The translations under genes and the position numbers were made by a program. The notes under the pieces are model-generated. The model was given only the letters and a program-made list of their open reading frames with translations, was not told the DNA's origin and made no database searches. This document shows positions 52,418 to 61,299 of a stretch of 64,000 bases of DNA, in pieces. Each line of letters opens with the position of its first letter. Within the stretch, counting starts at the first letter, position 1. This stretch comes from Paenibacillus sp. FSL K6-1330 (lineage in GTDB: Bacteria > Bacillota > Bacilli > Paenibacillales > Paenibacillaceae), in NCBI RefSeq assembly GCF_037976825.1, contig NZ_CP150269.1, positions 5,283,501-5,347,500 of the forward strand. Reading direction: 5' to 3'.

Positions 52418-54012
52418 ATCGATGTCCACCTCCACCCTGCCGGATACTCATTCTTCAATATTCCTGCCTGCCATTTGCCCCAACCGGCTGAGTATCCGTC
52501 TATACACACTAACACATAACCCTTCGCTTCAGCACCCGATCGACAGATCACGCGCTCTTCCGGAATCGATAAGGTTTCCCCTTTCAAATACCGGACCGCT
52601 TCCCCGTCCTCGGAGGACAGGCTGACATAGCGAACAGCCTCATCCGCTCGAAGTGCTGTAGCCAAGGGATGTCCAGGTACAAACCGTTCATTCTTCAACT
52701 GTCCCATATACCATCCGGGACGAATCACTTTGAGCTGCTTCAGCCGCTCTTCTGGCAGGGGCGATACATACACATGATTCCCGTAGACTACGAGATATCC
52801 CGTCAGCTCCATATCCAGCTGCTCGCGAATAAAGGCTTGTAAAAGATGAATCGAACCCGATTGAGAATCCGTAACGCTCCGGCGGGATGCCTGCTGGCGC
52901 GTTGCACCTTTACCGTATTTCCCTGGTTTACCTGATCTCTCCTCCCGAAGAGCAGTTTTACCTTTACGTTCACGGGATTGCTCTGTCCGGGAGGATATAG
53001 CAAGCGACTCGTTGACCAAGCCGCCAGGCTTGAATAATGGAGCTTGTTCCCGTTCAGCCTCACGCATGTTCAGCTCGCCCTCCCGCTGAAGCACGGCCAT
53101 GAAATGTCCTTCGCCTCTGACCTTATGCGGCCACAGTCTGGCGGTCCCGGAAAGCTGCTTCAGTACATCGTCCTTCACCTTTTCCTGTCCCGACATCCAG
53201 GCCGTTTCACCCGGAGAATAAAATTCCGAATGATCCACCGGGACCACGCAAAAATCCGAATGCTCATTCAGAAACTCCGCAATCATCCCTTCGTTCTCCT
53301 CTGGAGAGAAGGTACAGGTAGAATACACCAGCCGACCTCCCGGACGGAGCATGGCTGCTGCCGATTTCAAAATATCCCGCTGCATCTCCGCAAACTTCAG
53401 CGGAGACGACGCTTCCCAGTACTTCAGCATGGATTCCTCTTTGCGGAACATCCCTTCGCCGGAGCAGGGGGCATCGATCAATATTTTGGAGAAAAATCCG
53501 GGGAAAGCACCCGCGATCCGCTCCGGATCCTCATTCAGCACCACGGCGTTCCGCACGCCGTACATCTCCAAGTTTTTCGCAAGCGCTTTGGTGCGGTCCG
53601 GATGAAGATCATTGCTAACCAACACCCCCTGCCCACTCAGCTTTGCTGCAATCTGCGTAGATTTGCCGCCGGGAGCCGCGCACAGGTCCAGTACCAGATC
53701 CCCCGGCGTTACGCCGAGCAGTTCAACCGGAGCCATCGCGCTTGGTTCCTGAATATAATATAACCCCGCATGATAGTAAGGATGCCGTCCCGGACGCTCT
53801 CCAGCCTGAGTATAATAACCGGTGGAACACCAGGGGATGGGTACAAGGTCAAAAGGGGACAACTTCATGAATTCCTCTCTGCTGATCTTCAGCGTATTCA
53901 CCCGAATGCCGGCATTCGGGGCTTGTTCATAAGACTTCATAAAATTGTCATAGTTTTCGCCAAGCAGCGATTTCATCTTCGCCAGAAACGGCGAGGGCAG
54001 TTGTAATGCCAT
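52414..54012 (-). CDS. RsmF/NOP2-like rRNA cytosine-C5 methyltransferase (copy 2)
   Basis: A 532-residue paralogue of the 28652-30040 enzyme. Motif I is LDLCAAPGGKSTQIA (about 107), motif IV DAPCSGEGMFRKEES (about 180) and motif VI YSTCTFSPEE (about 231). An extra basic, low-complexity insert of about 60 residues (ERKGKTALREERSGKPGKYG) separates the catalytic domain from the C-terminal PUA-like domain. It is translationally coupled to the RsuA-type gene. The rRNA position modified by each copy cannot be told from sequence. Confidence 0.92.
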   Translation of the reverse strand: MALQLPSPFLAKMKSLLGENYDNFMKSYEQAPNAGIRVNTLKISREEFMKLSPFDLVPIPWCSTGYYTQAGERPGRHPYYHAGLYYIQEPSAMAPVELLGVTPGDLVLDLCAAPGGKSTQIAAKLSGQGVLVSNDLHPDRTKALAKNLEMYGVRNAVVLNEDPERIAGAFPGFFSKILIDAPCSGEGMFRKEESMLKYWEASSPLKFAEMQRDILKSAAAMLRPGGRLVYSTCTFSPEENEGMIAEFLNEHSDFCVVPVDHSEFYSPGETAWMSGQEKVKDDVLKQLSGTARLWPHKVRGEGHFMAVLQREGELNMREAEREQAPLFKPGGLVNESLAISSRTEQSRERKGKTALREERSGKPGKYGKGATRQQASRRSVTDSQSGSIHLLQAFIREQLDMELTGYLVVYGNHVYVSPLPEERLKQLKVIRPGWYMGQLKNERFVPGHPLATALRADEAVRYVSLSSEDGEAVRYLKGETLSIPEERVICRSGAEAKGYVLVCIDGYSAGWGKWQAGILKNEYPAGWRWTSI

Positions 54013-54172
54013 ACATGGTACCTACCTGTTCTGTATCGTATCGTTTGAAAGTATATTTTCACCGTGCTGAAGCAAACATTCGCATGTTCCGCTCCGACTT
54101 TTAATATTGTATAATAAACTACATTAAAAAGGACAAGTCCTTATTTATTATTAATCATTAGGGGGTGGATCC

Positions 54173-54700
54173 ATGAACCGCAAAAAAAAGAATAAATACA
54201 CCGCATTATACGCCTTCGGCGGAGTCTTCGTCTTATTGATTGCTGCACTCATTTTCTTGAACGGTCAAGGAGAAGCAAGCGAATTGTACGGGGGCAAGAA
54301 GGTCTCCAGCCTGAACCCGGCTACGCAAGAACTCCTTAATGATCCGAACTACCAGCAAATCATTTTGCCGGATCAGCTGAAGAGCAAGGTTGACAACAAA
54401 GAGAACTTCTTCGTTTACTTCTTTGCATCCGACTGTCCGCACTGCCGTGCGACGACCCCGGAACTGATGCCTTTGGCGGATGATGCTGGAATTACCATGC
54501 ACCAGTACAACCTTCGCGAGTATCAGGAAGGCTGGAGAGAGTACAACATTGAGTTCACCCCGACGCTGGTCTACTTCGAGAACGGTGTAGAGAAAGAACG
54601 CATGGTCGGCGGATTGAAACCGGAAGGTTCCAGTGAAGGTTATTCCATCGATGACTTCAAGCAAATCCTGGATAAATATAAAGGGAGCGTGACGAAATGA
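54173..54700 (+). CDS. Membrane-anchored thioredoxin-fold protein
   Basis: The 175-residue protein has one N-terminal membrane segment (about 10-29) and an exported thioredoxin fold with the active site FFASDCPHCRATTPEL (CPHC, about 88-91) and the cis-proline loop EFTPTLVYFENG. CPHC is the DsbA-like rather than thioredoxin-like dipeptide, so oxidising or shuffling activity is possible. Its stop overlaps the start of the following cysteine-rich lipoprotein (ATGA). GGGGG precedes ATG 54173. Confidence 0.88.
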   Translation: MNRKKKNKYTALYAFGGVFVLLIAALIFLNGQGEASELYGGKKVSSLNPATQELLNDPNYQQIILPDQLKSKVDNKENFFVYFFASDCPHCRATTPELMPLADDAGITMHQYNLREYQEGWREYNIEFTPTLVYFENGVEKERMVGGLKPEGSSEGYSIDDFKQILDKYKGSVTK

Positions 54701-55152
54701 ACCGCACTCGCGCCATCCTCTTTACCTTCGTCATTTCGGGCATGCTGCTGACCGCATGCGGCGGTAAAGAATCCGCTGCCGGGCATCAGCACGGCGCCGA
54801 TTCTGAACGATATGAGACAACAGCCAGCATGACGGTAATGCCGAAGTTCTTGTCGAGCTATACCGACAACACGCAAGCAACCTATGCCACGGTCGGAGAA
54901 TTAGAAGACATCATGAAGGAAATCAAATGTTATTGCGGCTGCATGGACGAGGAGAACGGCTATCACGATTCCCTTCATCGCTGCTTCATTGCCGAGAACA
55001 AGGACGGCGAAGTCAAATGGACGGACCATGGCGCTCAATGCGGCATCTGCCTGACCGAGCTGCAGGATGCCAAACGGCTTCATGACGAAGGAAAATCCGT
55101 CGAGGAAATCAAACAGTTCATCGATGATAAATACAAAGGTACCGAATCTTAA
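54697..55152 (+). CDS. PCYCGC-motif lipoprotein
   Basis: The 151-residue lipoprotein has a signal ending in the lipobox LLTAC, a His-rich stretch (GHQHG), and then the family core IKCYCGCMDEENGYHDSLHRCFIAEN. A second cysteine pair follows in QCGICLTEL. The PCYCGC family has no established function; the clustered cysteines and histidines suggest metal or thiol chemistry. Overlap with the thioredoxin-fold gene suggests that protein keeps these cysteines in the right redox state, which is inference. A strong bidirectional terminator follows. Confidence 0.88.
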   Translation: MNRTRAILFTFVISGMLLTACGGKESAAGHQHGADSERYETTASMTVMPKFLSSYTDNTQATYATVGELEDIMKEIKCYCGCMDEENGYHDSLHRCFIAENKDGEVKWTDHGAQCGICLTELQDAKRLHDEGKSVEEIKQFIDDKYKGTES

Positions 55153-55168
55153 TCCTAAATGGTCATAT

Positions 55169-55220
55169 AAAAAAGAGCTGCCCAAAAGTAGATCCCTCTA
55201 CAGACGGGCAGCTCTTTTTT
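55169..55220. terminator. Bidirectional terminator between the PCYCGC and DUF309 genes
   Basis: AAAAAAGAGCTGCCC is mirrored by GGGCAGCTCTTTTTT across a 21-base loop. It serves both converging units. Confidence 0.9.
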
Positions 55221-55235
55221 CACTTGTTCCTAAAG

Positions 55236-55679
55236 TTACTTGGAATGTGCCCGCTCCGGCTTTCGCCGCTGCGGAATGTTCGGCATGATGCGCTCCGATG
55301 CCAACCGAACTGCCTGCTTAAGCTCAGTATCCCCAATTTCGATCGTCAAATCCCTATAGGGAAATGGACGAACGTCATACGACGCCAACTGCTTGGCATA
55401 GTCACGTACTTCGCTTACCAGTTTCCCCATCGAGATCCCCAGTTCATCCCCGGGATAACCCCCGAGTCGGGATACAGCGCTTGTGAACATTTTAAATGCT
55501 CCTCTTACGTTGTTGTTCCGGAAATGAAAAAGCCCGACAGCCACTTGCAGAAGTCCCTTATACCTTGGATCACGATCCCGCGCGAGCCACAGTTCTTCTA
55601 ACACTTCATGACATTCGAAGTAGTCCCGATCACGGTTAAAGTAAACGAGGTAAGCGACATACAGCGGTTCATAGCTCAT
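55236..55679 (-). CDS. DUF309 family protein
   Basis: A 147-residue helical protein with the DUF309 signature FNRDRDYFECHEVLEELWL and later LLQVAVGLFHFRNNNVRGAFKMF. The conserved E-C-H-E residues look like a metal or ligand site. Function unknown. It starts inside the end of the alarmone synthetase gene (11 bp overlap), so the two are co-translated. Confidence 0.9.
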   Translation of the reverse strand: MSYEPLYVAYLVYFNRDRDYFECHEVLEELWLARDRDPRYKGLLQVAVGLFHFRNNNVRGAFKMFTSAVSRLGGYPGDELGISMGKLVSEVRDYAKQLASYDVRPFPYRDLTIEIGDTELKQAVRLASERIMPNIPQRRKPERAHSK

Positions 55680-56481
55680 GCTCGTTTACTTTCTTCTTGG
55701 CTTCGGCCAGCAGCTCCTTCACCTCATCCAGAAGCACCTTCATCGCATCCATGTCATGATCCTGAAATATCGCGTTAAACCGGCTCTGAAAAGCAATTGC
55801 CTCATTGACCAGATGGAAGAAATACAGCTTGTGAATCGCGTTCAGCACCTGTGTCGTAATATTGGAATCGTCCTCGAACTGCCGCTGCGCCTCCAATATA
55901 TCCTCCCGGATGCTCGACATTTCCGTATCCAGCGTATTCGCCGCTTCTCCGGCCTTCTTCAGCCGTGCCCGAATGTCATCCGGGAGGCTTTCCCGGTACT
56001 TGTAGCTAAGGGAATGCTCAATCGTAGCCCAGAAATTCATGGCCAGCGTACGGATCTGAATTTCAGCAAGCACCTTCTTTTGCCCCAAAGCCGTTTGCAC
56101 CGGATATTCGATAATCATATGAAAGCTCCGATAGCCGCTCTCTTTGAAATTGGTAATGTAGTCCTTCTCGTATAATACGGTCAGGTCTTTCCGTGCCCGG
56201 ATATATTCGGCTACCCGCCGGATATCCTCCACGAACTGACACATAATCCGAATGCCTGCGATATCCTCAATCCCGGTTTCCAACTCGTCCATCGGCACAT
56301 CGAGGCGTTTCGCCTTGTCCAGTATGCTCGAGATCCGTTTGACCCGACCCGTTACGAATTCGATAGGTGCGTATTCCTCCCGTTTTTTCAGTTCGGAACG
56401 CATCGTCTTGAATTTAACCTTCAATTCCTCAACGGTCTGCTCATACGGAAGCAAAAATGTCCCCCAGTCTCTAACGTCCAT
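55669..56481 (-). CDS. Small alarmone synthetase (RelQ/YjbM-like)
   Basis: The 270-residue enzyme transfers pyrophosphate from ATP to GDP or GTP to make (p)ppGpp. The RelA-type synthetase domain contains VTGRVKRISSILDKAKR, IEDIAGIRIMCQFVEDI, SGYRSFHMIIEYPV (substrate Tyr and His) and LAEIQIRTLAMNFWATIEHSLSYKY. No hydrolase, TGS or ACT domain is present, and the C-terminal helices fit the RelQ tetramer type. AGGAGG precedes ATG 56481. It is longer than B. subtilis YjbM by some 50 residues at the C-terminus. Confidence 0.93.
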   Translation of the reverse strand: MDVRDWGTFLLPYEQTVEELKVKFKTMRSELKKREEYAPIEFVTGRVKRISSILDKAKRLDVPMDELETGIEDIAGIRIMCQFVEDIRRVAEYIRARKDLTVLYEKDYITNFKESGYRSFHMIIEYPVQTALGQKKVLAEIQIRTLAMNFWATIEHSLSYKYRESLPDDIRARLKKAGEAANTLDTEMSSIREDILEAQRQFEDDSNITTQVLNAIHKLYFFHLVNEAIAFQSRFNAIFQDHDMDAMKVLLDEVKELLAEAKKKVNEHEL

Positions 56482-56505
56482 CGCCTTGCCTCCTGTCTTT
56501 ACCCT

Positions 56506-57618
56506 TTACCGATGATTAGCCCCGACGGCTTCGGAAATATGGCTGAAGCCATCCCGTGCAAGCAGCTCCCGGAGACCGGAATGAAGCTTGCGGTTCACCT
56601 CAGGCCCTTCATAGATAAGTGCTGTATAAATTTCCACCAGGCTTGCGCCCGCGCGTATTTTGTCATAAGCATCACTTGCCGTAAAAATTCCGCCAGACCC
56701 GATAATCGGAAGCGCACCGCCGGTCTGCTTGTAAATCCGGGATACAATCTCCGTCGATCGGTTACGCAGCGGTTTCCCGCTAAGGCCGCCGGTTTCTTTG
56801 GCGTTACTGTGCGTCAGGCCATCCCGGGAAAGCGTCGTATTCGTAGCGATAATGCCGGAAACGCCGCTTGCACTAATCGTATCCACCATGAATTCCAGTT
56901 CCTCATCACTCACATCCGGCGCAATCTTCACCAGGACGGCCTTCTCGCCTCCATGGATCTTGGCTTGGCGGGACATTTCGTTCTTCACGGCTTCCAGCAA
57001 GGATGACAATTCGCTCCCATGCTGAAGGCTGCGCAAGTCCGGCGTGTTCGGGGAACTGATGTTGACAACAAAAAAGTCGCCATACGGAAATAAAGCTTGA
57101 ATGCAAGCTTCGTAATCACCGTTGGCTTTCTCGTTCGGAGTCGCCTTGTTCTTTCCGATGTTGACGGCAACCGGAATACGGCGTTCCTTGAGTGCGGACA
57201 GCCTTTTTGCCATCGCCTCGGCCCCTTCGTTGTTGAAACCCATCCGGTTGATGAGTGCCTCATCCGGAGGAAGCCGGAACAATCGCGGCTGTTCGTTGCC
57301 CGGTTGTCCTTTCGGGGTCACCGTTCCTACTTCCATAAATCCGAAGCCTATGGAGGAGAAACCTTTGACGGCCTGGGCATTTTTATCTAACCCGGCGGCA
57401 AGTCCGACCGGTGTCGGGAAATGAAGCCCGAACAGGTCCACCGCCAAATCCGGTGTTTCGCTAACACCGTACATCCCTCGCATGACAGCGTCTGCGCCGA
57501 CCACGCCGGAGGCACGTCCAAGGCCGCCAACCACAAGGTGGTGAGCTTTCTCGGGATCGAGTTTAAAAAATATAGGTTTGCCTATGTTGCGGTACAGCAC
57601 ATCCACTCTTCCTCTCAT
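56506..57618 (-). CDS. pyrD: Dihydroorotate dehydrogenase (quinone), class 2
   Basis: The 370-residue FMN enzyme oxidises dihydroorotate to orotate in pyrimidine synthesis and passes electrons to quinone. Class 2 features are the N-terminal membrane-associating helices (YRNIGKPIFFKLDPEKAHHLV), VGLAAGLDKNAQAVKGF, the catalytic Ser in FFVVNISSPNTPDLRSLQ and the phosphate site PIIGSGGIFTASDAYDK. ATG 57618 has a weak ribosome site; GTG 57600, with AGAGGA upstream, may be the start. The Bacillus class 1B pyrD-pyrK arrangement is not what is seen here. Confidence 0.95.
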   Translation of the reverse strand: MRGRVDVLYRNIGKPIFFKLDPEKAHHLVVGGLGRASGVVGADAVMRGMYGVSETPDLAVDLFGLHFPTPVGLAAGLDKNAQAVKGFSSIGFGFMEVGTVTPKGQPGNEQPRLFRLPPDEALINRMGFNNEGAEAMAKRLSALKERRIPVAVNIGKNKATPNEKANGDYEACIQALFPYGDFFVVNISSPNTPDLRSLQHGSELSSLLEAVKNEMSRQAKIHGGEKAVLVKIAPDVSDEELEFMVDTISASGVSGIIATNTTLSRDGLTHSNAKETGGLSGKPLRNRSTEIVSRIYKQTGGALPIIGSGGIFTASDAYDKIRAGASLVEIYTALIYEGPEVNRKLHSGLRELLARDGFSHISEAVGANHR

Positions 57619-57796
57619 CCAGTTATTTCTCTATCCTTCAGTTTATCCGTTTCTGCCTCAAAAAGAAAGTTCTTCAGCATAAACCGGGCGATCGTCCTGA
57701 CGAGAAAGCGATGTGGCAATTTCGGGACAAACCCCTTACAATAAAGGAGGATTGTACAAATCATTTTCATGATCATGAGAGAAAGAGGGGAAAGAC

Positions 57797-57934
57797 ATGT
57801 CAGCCAAACGTAAGCCTCCGACCTTGCAGCAGAAAAAAGAAGAGGTTAATAAGAAGGCCATACTATGGATCAGCTCCGGCATCGCTCTTCTTATTATCCT
57901 GATTATCGTTCTGATTGTGATCGCCCAGCCTTAA
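57797..57934 (+). CDS. Small single-pass membrane protein, 45 residues
   Basis: From ATG 57797, preceded by GAGGGGAAA, a short frame encodes a basic soluble head (SAKRKPPTLQQKKEEVNKK) and one membrane helix (AILWISSGIALLIILIIVLI and four more hydrophobic residues). Lys-rich heads with a single helix are common among small Bacillales membrane proteins, but I cannot name the family. Its TAA stop lies in a TTAA whose other strand is the stop of the converging L,D-transpeptidase gene. Confidence 0.6.
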   Translation: MSAKRKPPTLQQKKEEVNKKAILWISSGIALLIILIIVLIVIAQP

Positions 57935-59340
57935 TCCAGCCAGTGATACACCTTGTTGGGGTTGGTCTGCCCCTGGGCAAGCTTGAGCTTAAAACGCTCT
58001 TTCGGCGTCCACAGGTCCTCGGGCAGAACCCCTTCCCGAATTGTCACGACGGTTCCCATCGGAACCAGATCAAACAGCTCCTCCACATCCTCTTTAAGCA
58101 TACGGATGCAGCCCTCAGATTCATTCGCTCCGATACTGTCCACGTCTAGCGTCCCGTGTATCGCGTATTGCGTATCGGACAGCTGCATTCCCCGCGTCCC
58201 ATAGGGGCCCTTCGTGGTCCCGTTCGGATTAACAACCTTGTCATTAATATGAAAATCACCCAGCGGCGTTTTCGCTCCTCCAAGCCCGACCGCATAATTG
58301 CGCAGCATGACGGTGCCGCTGACAACGGCAAGCCGATGACGTTTCCGGTCAATGATGACCTGAAGCGGCTGCTCAAAAAAAGGATCCCCGTTCGGCGAAG
58401 TCCCCCAATATCCAATCTCCTCCGGGTTGTTCCCAGGCTGCTGCCCCGGCTGGTCCTTAGGGCCGCCAGTTCCTTGGGACTTATGCTTCATTAATGCTCC
58501 GAACATCTCCTCCATTGCTTTCGAACGGCCGGACAGCCAATTATTCGGATACGGCTGTGTCAGTTCGTTCAAGCCTTTAGGCAGACGTCCATGCCGAGCC
58601 TTATACTGGTTGGCCGCTTCCTGCAGCACGGCCGTCTCAACTTGCAGATCCGCCCATTGCCCCGCGCTCCGCTTAAGCTGCGAACTATCCGCAGGCTCGC
58701 AATCACACTCCAATGCCGCTCCTTCATATGGCTGGATCGCAATGGCGCCTTTAGCATCCCGATGCAATCCGTATAAACGTTCCATGTCCTTGCTCCATAA
58801 CTGCCACTTGCCCGATTGCTTCATCCCCAGCGCGACCGACCAATTCGGCAATGCCTGCGGATGCCGAAGCAATGAGGACAGGGCTCCGGCGGAATCCTTC
58901 CCCTGACCGGAAGCAACGGCGGTATACAGCGGTTCTTTACGCGAATCCCGCTTCTCTTTGTTAACGGCCGAGGCGGATACCGGCTCATTCGGCGGAAACA
59001 CATCTGATGCAAAATCCCCCGGAACGGAGCCCGGTGCCTGGGCTGGAGGAAGGAATACCAGCAGCAATAACACCAGCGCAGCAAGCAAACGCCGGGTTCT
59101 TTTTCGCCTGCGGTCCTTGTCCCTCTCCATCTCCAATAAACGCTGTTCGTAATTTTTCCATATATCGGACGGGACCTGACTAAGCTCGAAGGCTTCATAG
59201 ACCCCTTCTGCCTTGTTGTAGCAGTAATTTGCCTTGCCCTGTTCGCCGGCCTGCTCATATTCCTTCCCCAGCAGGTACCAGGCCATTTTATTATCAGGAT
59301 GCGTCTCCACATACCTTTTGAGGTACAGCGAATTGTTCAT
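57931..59340 (-). CDS. L,D-transpeptidase (YkuD) with N-terminal TPR and membrane anchor
   Basis: The 469-residue protein has a cytosolic tetratricopeptide-like segment (about 5-60, PDNKMAWYLLGKEYEQAGEQGKANYCYNKA), a membrane helix at about 84-98, and a long variable extracytoplasmic linker. A YkuD domain begins at about 325. The catalytic motif is HGTLD-x7-ANESEGCIRM (about 397-416) with the nucleophile Cys. It would make 3-3 peptidoglycan cross-links or attach proteins to the wall. A cytosolic TPR on such an enzyme is unusual and could couple it to a cytoplasmic partner. AAAGGAGG precedes ATG 59340. Confidence 0.92.
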   Translation of the reverse strand: MNNSLYLKRYVETHPDNKMAWYLLGKEYEQAGEQGKANYCYNKAEGVYEAFELSQVPSDIWKNYEQRLLEMERDKDRRRKRTRRLLAALVLLLLVFLPPAQAPGSVPGDFASDVFPPNEPVSASAVNKEKRDSRKEPLYTAVASGQGKDSAGALSSLLRHPQALPNWSVALGMKQSGKWQLWSKDMERLYGLHRDAKGAIAIQPYEGAALECDCEPADSSQLKRSAGQWADLQVETAVLQEAANQYKARHGRLPKGLNELTQPYPNNWLSGRSKAMEEMFGALMKHKSQGTGGPKDQPGQQPGNNPEEIGYWGTSPNGDPFFEQPLQVIIDRKRHRLAVVSGTVMLRNYAVGLGGAKTPLGDFHINDKVVNPNGTTKGPYGTRGMQLSDTQYAIHGTLDVDSIGANESEGCIRMLKEDVEELFDLVPMGTVVTIREGVLPEDLWTPKERFKLKLAQGQTNPNKVYHWLD

Positions 59341-59427
59341 TCGGGAGCCTCCTTTTATGACATTTTTACCTCTATTATCCTGTATATCGGAATAAACGCT
59401 CCAATTATGTATGAATCGTCGGATACG

Positions 59428-59463
59428 AAAAAACGCCCCCTGCCTTTGTCGGGCAGAGGGCGT
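59428..59463 (-). terminator. Terminator of the ferredoxin gene
   Basis: On the minus strand GACGCCCTCTGCC pairs with GGCAGGGGGCGTT around seven bases with one mismatch and is followed by TTTT. Confidence 0.9.
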
Positions 59464-59508
59464 CGGTATAAGTTCAAGATGGAATATCAGGGCTTAAAGC
59501 GGTATTGG

Positions 59509-59844
<336 letters not shown>

Positions 59845-59934
59845 TTAGGAATACAAATATATTTCCTAACATTTTCCGACAATAATTTGTTATTTTCAAA
59901 GGAAATGAAGGAGCTTCAGCTATCAAACAAAAGG

Positions 59935-61266
59935 CTAATCGCGGTCCGGGTCCTTCGCGGGCGGCTGAACGGCATTTTTATTATCGTTCCCCAGATCCCT
60001 TACAAAATCCATCTGTAAAGATGTACCTCTCCGCTTATGATTGCGGATTAAGGACGACGGGTCATCTCCCAGCATGCCGGCGGTCAGCACCGCACTCTCG
60101 CCGAATTTATTACGCAGCTCGTCCATGACCCGGGTCAGCGATTCTTTCTTTGGCTGTTTCTCGTAATCAAACAAATCCAGCTGAATGGCGGATTCCTCCT
60201 TCGCGATAAGCTGCTGCAGCGTAACGCCAAGCAGACGGAGCGGCTTGTCCTGCTTCCAGTGCCGGTGATACAACTCGCACGCATCCCGGTAGATATCCTC
60301 GGTATTTTCCGTCGGAATGGCCAGATGCCTCGACCGGGTGATCGTCTTCATATCCGGTGTACGCAGCGTGATCTGTATGCCGCTGGTCATTAGACCCTGC
60401 CTGCGAAGTCGGCGTGCTACCTGATCGCTCAGATTCAGCAGCACCCTTCGCGCCTCCTCCGCCGAAGTAACATCCTGCGGGAGCGTGGTCGTGTGTCCGA
60501 TCGATTTGCTCTGTTCCCGCTCCGCAACGACAGGAGCATGGTCGATGCCGCTGGCTGCCCTTTTCATCCATGACCCCATTACGCCAAAAGTCGAGGTCAG
60601 CAGGCCTTCATCGGCAGCGGCCAGCTGTCCGATCGTCTGAATGTTCAACTTACGCAGCTTGTCGGCTGTCTTGCTCCCGATGCCAAACAGCTCTGCGCAG
60701 GGTCTGTTCCAGAGTACCTGCGGGACATCCCGTATCCGCAGCACGGATAGCCCGTTGGGCTTTTTCATGTCCGAGGCCATCTTGGCCAGCAATTTATTCG
60801 GAGCAATGCCGACGGAGCAAGGCAGCGACAACTCCTCGCGAATGCGCTCCTGGATCTCCCGGGCGATATCCAGGGGGGTACCGAACTGCTTTGATCCCGT
60901 TATATCCAGGTAACATTCGTCAATCGAAGTCGCCTCCAACAGCGGCGTATAGGCATAAGCTATATTCATAAATGCATTGGAATACTTGCGGTACAGATGA
61001 AAATCCGGCTGGATGATCATCAGGTCAGGGTAGATCCGCAGCGCCTGTCTCACGTTCATTCCTGTGCGGATCCCGAGTGACCGTGCAGCATAGGAGCAGG
61101 TGACGATGACGCCTTTTCGCAGCTCGATGCTGCCCGCGACAGCCGTGGGCTTGCCCCGGTAAAGTTCCGGCTCCTCCGCTTCGTGTACAGAACAGTAAAA
61201 AGCATTCATATCCACATGAAGTATAACGCGGCCACTGGCCGGATAATAATGGTCGATATGTCCCAC
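59935..61266 (-). CDS. dinB: DNA polymerase IV (Y family)
   Basis: The 443-residue translesion polymerase has VILHVDMNAFYCSVH (metal Asp, steric-gate Phe/Tyr), the YxxR-type motif CSYAARSLGIRTG, SIDECYLDIT (catalytic Asp-Glu) and SVGIAPNKLLAKMASDMKKPNG. HhH and little-finger domains follow. QLDLF near residue 391 is the sliding-clamp-binding motif. The start is GTG 61266 with AAGGA seven bases upstream. The gene begins 33 bp after the metallo-hydrolase stop and may be co-transcribed with it. Confidence 0.95.
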   Translation of the reverse strand: MGHIDHYYPASGRVILHVDMNAFYCSVHEAEEPELYRGKPTAVAGSIELRKGVIVTCSYAARSLGIRTGMNVRQALRIYPDLMIIQPDFHLYRKYSNAFMNIAYAYTPLLEATSIDECYLDITGSKQFGTPLDIAREIQERIREELSLPCSVGIAPNKLLAKMASDMKKPNGLSVLRIRDVPQVLWNRPCAELFGIGSKTADKLRKLNIQTIGQLAAADEGLLTSTFGVMGSWMKRAASGIDHAPVVAEREQSKSIGHTTTLPQDVTSAEEARRVLLNLSDQVARRLRRQGLMTSGIQITLRTPDMKTITRSRHLAIPTENTEDIYRDACELYHRHWKQDKPLRLLGVTLQQLIAKEESAIQLDLFDYEKQPKKESLTRVMDELRNKFGESAVLTAGMLGDDPSSLIRNHKRRGTSLQMDFVRDLGNDNKNAVQPPAKDPDRD

Positions 61267-61299
61267 GCAGAATTCCTTCTTTCTTCGGCACGGTTCTAC

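Noticed and set aside
52803..53763. Overlapping frames on both strands within the second RsmF-like gene
   Set aside because: They coincide with the basic insert and catalytic region of a well-supported gene and lack ribosome sites.
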